NCBI RefSeq assembly: GCF_000311785.1
Contig: NZ_HE978536.1
Location: forward strand, 614,630-678,629
Source: Brevibacillus massiliensis
GTDB taxonomy: Bacteria > Bacillota > Bacilli > Brevibacillales > Brevibacillaceae
Reading direction: 5' to 3'
Length of the DNA: 64,000 nucleotides
Made by a program: the position numbers and the translations under genes
Notes under the pieces: model-generated
Seen by the model: only the letters and a program-made list of their open reading frames with translations
What the model was told of the DNA's origin: nothing
The model's database searches: none
Part shown: positions 35,554 to 43,408 of the stretch, one piece after another
Layout: each line of letters begins with the position of its first letter
How positions within the stretch are numbered: the first letter of the stretch is position 1

Positions 35554-36672
35554 CTACGGGACGAGGAGTTTCAGAATAGATCTGTAACTCTCCAAAGGAT
35601 CTATGTTTTGTTTAAAATCCATGATTCGTTTCTGTAACAACTCGACTTCTCGCGGAGAACAGAGCCATTTTTGTATCCATGCTTCCATTTCATTTAGGCT
35701 GCCAACCTTTATAGCGAATCGATTTTGGACCAAAAAATCACAATTTTTTTCCTCGTGTCCAGGAATTGGCTTATACAAAAGCATGGGAACACCCTTTAAC
35801 AATGCTTCAAAGCAAGTTACCCCACCTGGCTTCGTAATGATTAGATCAGAGGCATCCATCCATTCATCGATGATATCAACAAATTCCAAAATATGAATAT
35901 GTGGATGATGGAAACTTCTGTTTTTCAATAAAGAGCGTTTTAACGTTTTATTGTGTCCGGTGCATATTACCAACTGTAAATCTTCTCTCCATTTTGCAAG
36001 CATATGGGCGACTTGCCCAATACCACCCAAACCCAATCCCCCACCCATCAGCATAGCGGTCGGCATGTCCTTCAATTGTAATTTCCGCCGTATTTCTTGC
36101 ATGTTATTCTTCGTCCAAAACTTTGTCTTTGTCGGTATGCCGGAGATAATAATACGATTTCGTTGGATACCCATATTGATTAATTCTTGTTGTACTCTGT
36201 CACTTGACACCAAGTAGAGATCTACCTCCGGATGAACATATACGCCATGTGCGTGAAAATCGGTAATCACGGTGCACAGGTTAAATGGGCGGCCCAACCT
36301 CTTCACTCTAGACACGGATGAACTGCTAAAGGGATGCGTGCAGATTACCAGGTTGGGTTTTTCATGTTCAAGAAGAGCTTCGATTTTCCGGTGAAACAGT
36401 TGATAAATCATGAATTGGTATATTTTGGATATAGGCTGGTTTTGTCTTTTTTGGTAGGTTTTCCCCCACAGAGAAGGGTATGTGGTGATCAGTTTCACGT
36501 AAAAATAAAACATGAGAGCAGTGGTAAGAGGGTTAAGTTCCTGACCTAATTCTACAATCTTCGTATGGACGGAGGGGTCAAACAGAGAAATACCTTCCTC
36601 CAATGCTTCAGCTGTTTTTGTATGGCCGGCACCGAATGCTTCCGAGAGGATCAGAACCTTTTTACTAATCAT
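35554..36672 (-). CDS. UgtP/MGDG-synthase-like glycosyltransferase (GT28)
   Basis: Processive diacylglycerol glycosyltransferase-like protein of 372 residues. The N-terminal acceptor domain shows SEAFGAGHTKTAEAL and FNLCTVITDFHAHGVYVHPEVD, diagnostic of the MGDG-synthase/UgtP family. The C-terminal donor domain has MGGGLGLGG, ITKPGGVTCFEALLKGVPMLLYKPIPGHEEKN. It would transfer glucose or galactose from a UDP-sugar to diacylglycerol at the membrane surface. It follows the diacylglycerol-kinase gene on the same strand by 36 bases, so the two compete for or share diacylglycerol. Confidence 0.88.
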   Translation of the reverse strand: MISKKVLILSEAFGAGHTKTAEALEEGISLFDPSVHTKIVELGQELNPLTTALMFYFYVKLITTYPSLWGKTYQKRQNQPISKIYQFMIYQLFHRKIEALLEHEKPNLVICTHPFSSSSVSRVKRLGRPFNLCTVITDFHAHGVYVHPEVDLYLVSSDRVQQELINMGIQRNRIIISGIPTKTKFWTKNNMQEIRRKLQLKDMPTAMLMGGGLGLGGIGQVAHMLAKWREDLQLVICTGHNKTLKRSLLKNRSFHHPHIHILEFVDIIDEWMDASDLIITKPGGVTCFEALLKGVPMLLYKPIPGHEEKNCDFLVQNRFAIKVGSLNEMEAWIQKWLCSPREVELLQKRIMDFKQNIDPLESYRSILKLLVP

Positions 36673-36708
36673 TTACTCCCTCATTTCACTGTGAAGTACA
36701 TGATAGGG

Positions 36709-37596
36709 TTACACAATGTAAAGTCCTTCTTTTTTTATGCTAAGTTGTATTGGGGTTTCACCAACAATTTCACCGTCTCCATGAGTAATCATCGGCGAAG
36801 TTGACATGATTGCAAGCTGTTTGCCAGTCAAAGTGGTGATCGCCCGGTCATAAATATGTGTTCCACGGAACACTCGCGGAAATAGTTTTACCAGCTTCCA
36901 CCGGGTAATACCATGAACAATGCAGACATCAAAGACGCCGTCGTCAAACTTAGCATTGGGGCAAATTTTCATTCCTCCGCCATAGAACGGGACATTGGCC
37001 ACAGCAATCAACCATACGCAGGAAAATGTTTGCTCTTGGCCGTCAATTACGATGTTCACTTCCGTCGGTCGATAGAGGAACAAAACCTTGAAAAAACTAA
37101 AGATGTAACAGAGTTTTCCCAATCCAAAACGGTTCAGCCATTTTTTATATGTTGCCTGGTTGGTTACTTTGGCTACTTGACCGTCAAATCCGATTCCCGC
37201 CGCACTGATAATAACCTCATCATTTATGCAGACGATGTCCATTTTTTGTTTTCGCCCGTACAACACTTTATCAAGCGCTTTATTGCTTTGTTTTGGAATC
37301 TGCAATCCCCTAGCAAAATCATTTCCCGATCCCGCCGGTATAGACCCCAGGGGTATCTCTGAACCGATCAATCCGTTTGCCACCTCATGAACGGTGCCAT
37401 CTCCACCTATTGCTATCACTGCGGATACGTCTTTTTTCTGACTAATTTCCTTTACGATCTCGATGGCATGTCTTGGCCTTTCCGTAAAAGCTACCTGGTA
37501 TTCAATCTTCTTTTCCACAAGCAAGCGCTCTACATATTTCCAAACCTTATGTCCCTTGCCATTGCCTGAAGCTCTATTGACAACAAACCAAATCAT
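36709..37596 (-). CDS. Diacylglycerol/lipid kinase (DagK/YegS family)
   Basis: Soluble lipid kinase of 295 residues. It begins MIWFVVNRASGNGKG. The ATP loop is IAIGGDGTVHEVANGL, followed by GSIPAGSGNDFARGL and AAGIGFDGQVAK. The C-terminal part has VANVPFYGGGMKICPNAKFDDGVFDVCIV. It phosphorylates diacylglycerol or a related lipid. It starts at ATG 37596. It is the first gene of a two-gene unit with the glycosyltransferase, in a stretch whose base composition is more AT-rich than the flanks. Confidence 0.9.
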   Translation of the reverse strand: MIWFVVNRASGNGKGHKVWKYVERLLVEKKIEYQVAFTERPRHAIEIVKEISQKKDVSAVIAIGGDGTVHEVANGLIGSEIPLGSIPAGSGNDFARGLQIPKQSNKALDKVLYGRKQKMDIVCINDEVIISAAGIGFDGQVAKVTNQATYKKWLNRFGLGKLCYIFSFFKVLFLYRPTEVNIVIDGQEQTFSCVWLIAVANVPFYGGGMKICPNAKFDDGVFDVCIVHGITRWKLVKLFPRVFRGTHIYDRAITTLTGKQLAIMSTSPMITHGDGEIVGETPIQLSIKKEGLYIV

Positions 37597-37978
37597 TCCA
37601 ATTCCTCTCTAAAAAGGTTTTTACATAGAATTGTTCCCAATCATATTGTTTCTAAACGATTATGCCGGAATAAAAGAGAGCATGAATAACAGTTGACACG
37701 AATTCTTCTCCCATTCCAATTTTTTTAGTGAATTCAGTTGGTGATACCAATGCTAAACGGTGCAAAACGATGATGTCGAAAAGAAAAAGAGCTTGGACCA
37801 GGAAGATCCAAACTCGCAAATCGTGTGACAGCGAACCGCACTTCCAGCGCGGTAAAGTTTACCGCCACGCTTTTGGTTCTCATCGTTTCATTCCCCCGTC
37901 TGCACATAAGCATATATAATGGAAGAATTTAAAAAAACTTATCGGCTTCCAGAAAAAAGAGGTTCCTCCCTCCCCCTG
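37597..37978. other. Intergenic region upstream of the lipid kinase
   Basis: About 380 bases without a convincing gene; a 63-codon plus-strand frame at 37728 is basic, has no ribosome site and resembles nothing. A near-perfect palindrome GCGGTAAAG/TTTACCGC centred at 37858 followed by CTTTT may be a terminator or operator. Confidence 0.35.
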
Positions 37979-38635
37979 TCACTTTCGGGTGTGCTGCCGG
38001 ACGATCTCTCTGATGTACTTCATCGTCTTCTCCGCTGCCTCCTGCGGTGTGTAGCTGCGCCTGTTGTTCAGGATCATCGTGAGCATCCCCTGCCAGATGA
38101 GAATGAGCATTTCATTGAGTTCTTCCGCTTTTTCCTGTTCGATAAAGCCCTCCTTGATGCACTCCTCCAGCGCGATCCTGCCTCTCTTCGACAAATCGGG
38201 TTCCAGCAGCATGTGCTTTAGTTCATCCGGCAAATTGTCCAGATCGGCCGGGAATGTGCCGTAGTAGTTTTTTAACAAGCTGTGGGGCTGACTGCCCAAA
38301 TCGGCAGTAAAAATCGCGTGGTAGATTTTCGGCTCCGCAAACGAAAACCTGCAAAAACAATCCCAAACCAGCAAAAATTTCTCTACCGGATTCTCAGCCG
38401 CCGCGATGCAGCCTGGCAGCGCATCTGTGTATTTTTTCAAGAATTTCATCGCGGCAAAAAAGATCAGATGTGATACCTCCTGAAAGTAGTTGTAAATCGT
38501 CGCGCTGTTATATCCAGCGCGTTCGGCAATCTGGCGGATGGTAACATTCTCGATTCCTTCCTGCTCGATAATTTCAACGGTGGCGTCCAAAAAGTAGCCC
38601 ATCATCCGGCTGACTTTCAGTTCTTTGTTCCGCAA
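37979..38635 (-). CDS. TetR-family transcriptional regulator
   Basis: Repressor of 218 residues. The N-terminal HTH reads EQEGIENVTIRQIAERAGYNSATIYNYFQEVSHLIFFA, a textbook TetR DNA-binding domain. The C-terminal ligand domain contains CFCRFSFAEPKIYHAIF and is unlike named subfamilies. A TTG start at 38635 with GAGAGG is chosen. The nearest upstream gene on the same strand encodes the UPF0316 membrane protein 37 bases away, so they may form one unit. Confidence 0.87.
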   Translation of the reverse strand: MRNKELKVSRMMGYFLDATVEIIEQEGIENVTIRQIAERAGYNSATIYNYFQEVSHLIFFAAMKFLKKYTDALPGCIAAAENPVEKFLLVWDCFCRFSFAEPKIYHAIFTADLGSQPHSLLKNYYGTFPADLDNLPDELKHMLLEPDLSKRGRIALEECIKEGFIEQEKAEELNEMLILIWQGMLTMILNNRRSYTPQEAAEKTMKYIREIVRQHTRK

Positions 38636-38671
38636 TGAAACCTCTCCTCACACTCGTGCTTCTTCTGTTAC

Positions 38672-39175
38672 CTATTTCAATTTTTTCTTCCAAAAACCTC
38701 CTATAAAATGGTTGGGTTCATAAGAAATCATAAACGCTTTCGGATCGACTTCCCGGATCGTCGAGGTCAAATCCTGATATTCCTTGCGCGGCGCAAGTAT
38801 GACGGAAACGGTTCTTACGCCCGTCACCCCTTGGCCCGTCCAAGTCGTGACGCCGTAACCCTTTGCTCTGATCCTGGACCATATCTCATGCTCGTTTTCG
38901 GTGATGACCTGCAGGGCAATATGGCCGAGCGCGATTTTTTGCTCCAGGTACATTCCCAGCAGAATCCCGATTCCATAGGATGCACTGTAGATGATCACTC
39001 CGATCCAGGAGTCAAGATTTTTCAGCACGATTGCCAAGCCCATAATGTATACAAAGATTTCCGCCGTGCTGATGAAGGATGCCAGGTAACGCCTGCCTTT
39101 GATCATCAAAACGACACGCAGCGAATTTAGCGCTACATACAGGATTTGAATCAGTCCCATCGCGACGTAAATCAT
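38672..39175 (-). CDS. UPF0316 (DUF5698/DUF2179) membrane protein
   Basis: Protein of 167 residues. Three N-terminal membrane helices (IYVAMGLIQILYVALNSLRVV, ISTAEIFVYIMGLAIVL, WIGVIIYSASYGIGILLG) precede a soluble DUF2179-like domain (GYGVTTWTGQGVTGVRTVSVILAPRKEY and STIREVDPKAFMISYEP). The length and order match UPF0316. The ATG at 39175 has AGAGGG; a longer frame to 39292 is excluded because it runs across the promoter of the divergent tRNA gene. Function unknown; DUF2179 domains may bind nucleotides. Confidence 0.85.
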   Translation of the reverse strand: MIYVAMGLIQILYVALNSLRVVLMIKGRRYLASFISTAEIFVYIMGLAIVLKNLDSWIGVIIYSASYGIGILLGMYLEQKIALGHIALQVITENEHEIWSRIRAKGYGVTTWTGQGVTGVRTVSVILAPRKEYQDLTSTIREVDPKAFMISYEPNHFIGGFWKKKLK

Positions 39176-39250
39176 GCTATCCCTCTTTTTGCCAGCGTAT
39201 AATCTTGTTCGTGAATCAATCATTGCGAACAGAAATTTTTTTGAATTGTC

Positions 39251-39279
39251 TTGTCTTTCTGGATACGAGGTACTATGAT
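39251..39279 (+). promoter_or_regulatory. Sigma-A promoter of selC
   Basis: TTGTCT (39251-39256) and TATGAT (39274-39279) with a 17-base spacer. The predicted start is about 20 bases upstream of the tRNA. Confidence 0.75.
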
Positions 39280-39305
39280 AGGAGTAATTCAACCTGTTTA
39301 CCCTT

Positions 39306-39402
39306 GGGGGAGGCTGAAGTGCTGGTGCAATCCCCGGTCTTCAAAACCGAGTGGGACGTCCGTGAGGCGTCTGGTGGGTTCGATTCCCACCCTCTCCCGC
39401 CA
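39306..39402 (+). tRNA. selC: Selenocysteine tRNA (tRNA-Sec, anticodon UCA)
   Basis: About 97 bases with encoded CCA. An eight-base-pair acceptor stem GGGGGAGG/CCTCTCCC (one G-U), discriminator G, anticodon TCA at 39341-39343 in a seven-base loop CTTCAAA, a long variable arm (GGGACGTCCGTGAGGCGTC) and a T arm GGTGGGTTCGATTCCCACC are all visible. The long acceptor and variable arms are the hallmarks of bacterial tRNA-Sec. It reads the UGA codons in grdA, grdB and the yedF-like gene. Confidence 0.96.
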
Positions 39403-39427
39403 ACAGCGGCCTGGTCCGACAAACCAA

Positions 39428-39472
39428 GGAGTACATCCCGCCCTGCTACGGGGAGTGATGTACTCCTTTTTC
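39428..39472. terminator. Bidirectional terminator between selC and gbsB
   Basis: Ten-pair stem GGAGTACATC/GATGTACTCC with a 19-base loop, T5 after it on the plus strand and an A-rich flank on the other side. It also lies just past the gbsB stop. Confidence 0.8.
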
Positions 39473-39499
39473 TCATGGTTTGCAGCAGTGATTCCGTTG

Positions 39500-40738
39500 T
39501 TATCCGATGCCCAGCGGCTGCTTGCCGGTGGCTGCCTCCAGCGTCGACGGTTCCAGGTTAAAGCAGCGCCGATAGATCCACTCGTAGCCTTTTACGTCGA
39601 TATCGCGCGGATTCCCTACGGTTTGCGGGTCTTTGTACGCCTCCACGGCCAACTGGGGAATCATCTCGGCCGGCACGCCTTGTTCTTCCAGCGTGGGAAT
39701 TTCCACGTCTTTGACCAGCTGGTAGACGGCGCTCACAGCAGCTTTTGCCGCCTCTTCCAGACTCATGCCGTGTATGTTTACGCCCATCGCCTGGGCAATC
39801 CGGGCAAATTTCTCCGGTTCTCCCATCCAGTTGTACTCCATGACGGGGCCCAGCATTGCGGCTACGCACTGTCCGTGTGCTACCGGAATGATTCCTCCGA
39901 GCGTCTGGGCCATGGCGTGGGCGGCGCCGGCCGACTCGCTGCCGTACGACAGTCCAGCCAACATCGCGGCATGAGCCATCCCGTAGCGCGCCTCGATGTC
40001 CTTCCCGTTTGCGACCGCCCGGCGCAAGTACTTCGCGACATACTCGATCGCCAGCAGAGCCACCGCATCAGTCATCGGCTGGGCGTAGTGGCAGGTGTAG
40101 CATTCGATCGCGTGGGACAGCGCGTCGATCCCCGTCGCCGCCGTGATGTGGGCCGGCATCGACGTGTGCAGGTTGGGATCGATGATTGTCAGATGGGCGG
40201 CAATCAGGGGACCGCCGGTGTTGAATTTAAACTTTCGGTACGGATCGGTAATCACCGCCCACTGTGTTACCTCGCTCCCTGTTCCGGCTGTCGTGGGAAT
40301 CGTGGTGAGCGGGGGAATGCGTTTTTCCAGCGGCTTTTTGCCTTCTGCCGCCTCGTAGTTCAAGACCGGCTCGCCGTGAACGACCTCTACGCCGATGGCT
40401 TTTGCCGTATCCATCGAGCTGCCGCCGCCGACCGCGACCAGTCCGTCACACTGTTCGGCGAGATACAACTCTGTCCCGTTGGCCACGACGTGTATGGAGG
40501 GGTTGGGCTCTACCTTGTCGTAGAGCACACAGCTTATCCCGGCGGCTTCAAGACTCTCGATGACGGGATGAATCAAGCCGGCCTTCCTCACCCCGGGGTC
40601 GGTGACCAGCAAGACTTTTGTAACCCCCAGCTTTTTCACTTCTTCCCCGGTGTACTGTACGGCGCCAATCCCGTGCTTCAACACCGTGGGCATTTCAAAG
40701 CTCTTCAATCTTTCCATTCGTTCAAAGCGCATAAACAT
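39500..40738 (-). CDS. gbsB: Iron-containing (type III) choline dehydrogenase GbsB-like
   Basis: Group III Fe-dependent alcohol dehydrogenase of 412 residues. NAD-binding VAVGGGSSMDTAKAIG and TIPTTAGTGSEVT are followed by the metal-ligand segments HAIECY, and HAMAQTLGG-x-PVAHGQCVA. The ATG at 40738 has AAGGAG. It follows the betaine-aldehyde dehydrogenase gene by 47 bases, with a GbsR-type gene divergent upstream. That is the gbsR/gbsAB arrangement in which GbsB oxidises choline to glycine betaine aldehyde. The order here is gbsA then gbsB, as in Bacillus. Confidence 0.85.
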   Translation of the reverse strand: MFMRFERMERLKSFEMPTVLKHGIGAVQYTGEEVKKLGVTKVLLVTDPGVRKAGLIHPVIESLEAAGISCVLYDKVEPNPSIHVVANGTELYLAEQCDGLVAVGGGSSMDTAKAIGVEVVHGEPVLNYEAAEGKKPLEKRIPPLTTIPTTAGTGSEVTQWAVITDPYRKFKFNTGGPLIAAHLTIIDPNLHTSMPAHITAATGIDALSHAIECYTCHYAQPMTDAVALLAIEYVAKYLRRAVANGKDIEARYGMAHAAMLAGLSYGSESAGAAHAMAQTLGGIIPVAHGQCVAAMLGPVMEYNWMGEPEKFARIAQAMGVNIHGMSLEEAAKAAVSAVYQLVKDVEIPTLEEQGVPAEMIPQLAVEAYKDPQTVGNPRDIDVKGYEWIYRRCFNLEPSTLEAATGKQPLGIG

Positions 40739-40785
40739 CCTAAATCAACTCCTTTTTTTATCAAAGCAAGCCTCGCGAACAACAT

Positions 40786-42282
40786 CTACAGCACTTCACT
40801 GGGTTTGGCCTGGACTTGCCCGAACCAATGCATCGGCTGAGGATTGGTGTTCATGTAAATGTGCTTCACCTCGGTGTACTCTTCCAAGCCGATGTGGCTC
40901 AGTTCGCGCCCGATGCCCGACTGTTTGTACCCGCCCCAGGGGGCCTGCGGAAAATACGGATGAAAATCGTTGATCCACGTCGTGCCCATTCGCAATTGCC
41001 GCACGACGCGCTCCGCCCGGTTCATATCTCTCGTCCACACAGCGCCCGCCAATCCGTATAGACTGTCATTGGCGAGGCGGACAGCTTCCGCTTCCGTCTC
41101 GAATTTTTCTACGGTGAGTACCGGGCCGAACGACTCTTCCTGGACAATCCGCATCCCGGTGTGGCAGTTGGTAAAAATCGTCGGTTCGAGGAAGAAGCCT
41201 TGTTGCAATTCGGGACTGCTCGGGCGTTTGCCGCCGAGGACGAGCGCGGCTCCTTCTTCCAGTCCCTGCCTGATATACGCCTCCACGCTAGCCAGATGCT
41301 CGGCGGAAATCAACGGACCCATTTGCGTCTCTTCCGCGAATCCATTCCCGATGCGAATCTGCTTCGCCCGCTCGACAACCGCTTCGACAAACCGGTCGTG
41401 GATGGACGCTTCCACCAGCAGCCTTGCCCCGGCCGAGCAGACTTGGCCGGCGTGGAAAAAGACCGCGTTCAAGGCGTAATCGACCGCCGTTTCAAATTCC
41501 GCGTCGGCAAACACGATGTTGGGATTTTTTCCGCCCAATTCCATCGAGATGCGCTTGAAGTTGTTCGCCGCCGCCTTCATGATCGCTCGGCCGGCTTCTC
41601 CGCCGCCGGTAAAGGAGATCAGATCGACCTGATCGTTTTCCGCCAGTTCCGCACCGACCGTGGACCCGGGCCCGAGCACGAGGTTTGCCACACCGGGGGG
41701 AAATCCGACTTCTTCAAAAATCTCAAAGATCTTGATCGAGGTCAGCGGGGTAATCTCCGCCGGTTTGAGAACGACCGTGTTCCCCGCCGCCAAGGCCGGA
41801 GCCAGTTTCCACGAAGCTTGCAGCAGCGGGTAATTCCACGGCGCAATCAATCCGCAAACACCTACAGGCTCGCGGACGGCTCTGCTGACCGAATGAGGGT
41901 TGGGCGACTCGATCATCATGCCGCCGTCTTTGTCAGCCAACCCGGCGTAATATTGGAACACGCCGGCGATACCGTCCATGTCAGCCAGACTTTCCGTCAG
42001 GGTTTTCCCTGTGTTCAAAGTCTCCAGTTCTGCCAGCTCCTGCTTGTTCTGCTTGATTTTCTGCGCTGTTTCAAAGAGCAGTTCTCCCCTCTCCGCAGCC
42101 CTCACCTGACGCCATTCGCCTTGATCAAATGCGGCTCGTGCCGCTTCAATGGCGTCGATCGCATCCGCACGGCTGCCGCGCGGTACGGTGGCGATCACTT
42201 CCCGATTGTAAGGATTGAGAATCTCCCTGGTCTGTTGGGAACGCCCGGCTGTCCACTTTCCGTTGATGTACATCTGCTTCAA
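40786..42282 (-). CDS. gbsA: Betaine aldehyde dehydrogenase (GbsA/BetB)
   Basis: NAD-dependent aldehyde dehydrogenase of about 498 residues. The nucleotide region LIAPWNYPLLQASWKLAPALAAGNTVVLKPAE, the catalytic Glu in ELGGKNPNIVFADAD-like ELGGKNPN, and the nucleophile Cys in HAGQVCSAGARLLV are all present. The C-terminus GRELSHIGLEEYTEVKHIYMN is typical of the betaine-aldehyde branch. A TTG at 42282 with GGAGGTGG is preferred over the TTG at 42300, which precedes the ribosome site. It converts betaine aldehyde to glycine betaine, an osmoprotectant and a possible substrate of the Sec-dependent reductase at 22145-28084. Confidence 0.9.
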   Translation of the reverse strand: MKQMYINGKWTAGRSQQTREILNPYNREVIATVPRGSRADAIDAIEAARAAFDQGEWRQVRAAERGELLFETAQKIKQNKQELAELETLNTGKTLTESLADMDGIAGVFQYYAGLADKDGGMMIESPNPHSVSRAVREPVGVCGLIAPWNYPLLQASWKLAPALAAGNTVVLKPAEITPLTSIKIFEIFEEVGFPPGVANLVLGPGSTVGAELAENDQVDLISFTGGGEAGRAIMKAAANNFKRISMELGGKNPNIVFADAEFETAVDYALNAVFFHAGQVCSAGARLLVEASIHDRFVEAVVERAKQIRIGNGFAEETQMGPLISAEHLASVEAYIRQGLEEGAALVLGGKRPSSPELQQGFFLEPTIFTNCHTGMRIVQEESFGPVLTVEKFETEAEAVRLANDSLYGLAGAVWTRDMNRAERVVRQLRMGTTWINDFHPYFPQAPWGGYKQSGIGRELSHIGLEEYTEVKHIYMNTNPQPMHWFGQVQAKPSEVL

Positions 42283-42337
42283 TCTTTCCACCTCCAACAA
42301 ATCGTTAATAAAATTATTAATATTCAGAATTAAATTA

Positions 42338-42367
42338 ACTATATCATCGCGGTTAAATTTTAGTCAA
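42338..42367 (-). promoter_or_regulatory. Sigma-A promoter of gbsAB
   Basis: On the minus strand TTGACT (42362-42367) and TATAGT (42338-42343) with an 18-base spacer, upstream of gbsA. Confidence 0.75.
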
Positions 42368-42431
42368 CTACATAGTTTTCTGAAGATTCATAATTGACTT
42401 TTCAAAAGCGTTTGCTATATTAATTTTATAT

Positions 42432-42460
42432 TGAATAATATTAATTTTTGCAATATACTG
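42432..42460 (+). promoter_or_regulatory. Sigma-A promoter of gbsR
   Basis: TTGAAT (42432-42437) and TATACT (42455-42460) with a 17-base spacer, 54 bases upstream of the gbsR ATG. It runs divergently to the gbsAB promoter. Confidence 0.65.
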
Positions 42461-42513
42461 CTTAAAATCAGGTAATTTGCCTGATCCATCAAAACGCGAC
42501 AAAGGAGGAAACG

Positions 42514-43104
42514 ATGCGAGGAGCAGAACAACATTCTTTCCGGGAGAGCGACCATGAGTACGATGACTACAGCCAAATGCTTGAAGAAGCCGAAACCCTG
42601 GTCATAGACGCAATCGCCGAAACCATGGATCTGTACGGCGTCACGCCCACAATCGGCAGGCTTTACGGGGTGATGTACATGAGCGAAGACCCGATGACGC
42701 TGGATGAAATGAGCAGCCGCCTCGGGATGAGCAAGCCCCGGATGAGTACAGGGGTTCATTCCCTGATGGAAATTCAAATGATCCAAAAAGTTTGGCGAAA
42801 AGGTGAACGAAAAGATTTATACGAAGCAGAAAAGGACTTTTTCAAGACATTCGTCTCATTTTTTTGCAAAAAATGGGAACGAGAGATCATTGTAAATCTG
42901 GAGGCCATCGAAAAATCGATGGAAAAACTGCAGGAGTTAGCCCATCTTCCTAACGTACCGGAGACGATCCGGGAGAGGTCACAAAAAAAACTGCTGCAGC
43001 TTGAAGAATCTACCCGGTACTACCAGTGGCTGCGAAAACTGGTGCACGCTTGCAGAACCAAGGATATCTTCCAGATGATTGAGGAGCATGTGCCAGAGGC
43101 GTAG
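42514..43104 (+). CDS. gbsR: GbsR-family choline-responsive repressor
   Basis: MarR-superfamily repressor of 196 residues. It contains LVIDAIAETMDLYGVTPTIGRLYGVMYMSEDPMTLDEMSSRLGMSKPRMSTGVHSL, the GbsR/OpcR winged-helix signature. The C-terminal helices are amphipathic and serve dimerisation and ligand binding. The ATG at 42514 has AAAGGAGG. Divergent from gbsAB, it should bind the shared promoter region and be released by choline. Confidence 0.92.
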   Translation: MRGAEQHSFRESDHEYDDYSQMLEEAETLVIDAIAETMDLYGVTPTIGRLYGVMYMSEDPMTLDEMSSRLGMSKPRMSTGVHSLMEIQMIQKVWRKGERKDLYEAEKDFFKTFVSFFCKKWEREIIVNLEAIEKSMEKLQELAHLPNVPETIRERSQKKLLQLEESTRYYQWLRKLVHACRTKDIFQMIEEHVPEA

Positions 43105-43408
43105 AACCGCCCCTTTACAGGAGGGGCTGTCAGGAGGTGGTCAGCAGGGAAAAGACTAGGTGCTGCCGCGAGAGGCAATAGAAAAGGGTGAACGTGATCG
43201 CAATGGTTGGCCTACCATATCACATTCACCCGGCTCGATGGTCCAATAGAGAGTCCCATCTACTATATAGTATACCATATACGCTTCCCGAATCGCATCT
43301 TCCAGGAACTGAACACATTATTTGGACCTGTCTGAAAAAAGTGGTGCATCGTTCTGATTGAATGAGAAGACGAATACCCAATTATTTTTTCAGAAGGAAG
43401 TGTTCAAA
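43105..43408. other. Region upstream of the choline symporter with palindromes
   Basis: Just past gbsR is a short hairpin GCCCCT-ttac-AGGAGGGGC. A 46-base imperfect inverted repeat lies at 43186-43231 (GGGTGAACGTGAT / ATCACATTCACCC, with an inner ATGGT/ACCAT). A perfect 12-base palindrome TACTATATAGTA lies at 43261-43272 in a promoter-like AT-rich stretch. These are candidate operators, possibly for GbsR. No gene. Confidence 0.5.

Noticed and set aside
37728..37919. 63-codon plus-strand frame between the lipid kinase and TetR genes
   Set aside because: No ribosome site, basic biased composition and no family; treated as non-coding.
39176..39292. N-terminal extension of the UPF0316 protein
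   Set aside because: It would overlap the selC promoter, and the ATG at 39175 with AGAGGG gives the normal family length.
39251..40840. Plus-strand frame of 529 codons starting near selC
   Set aside because: Runs through the tRNA, the terminator and antisense to gbsB; composition is typical of a shadow frame.
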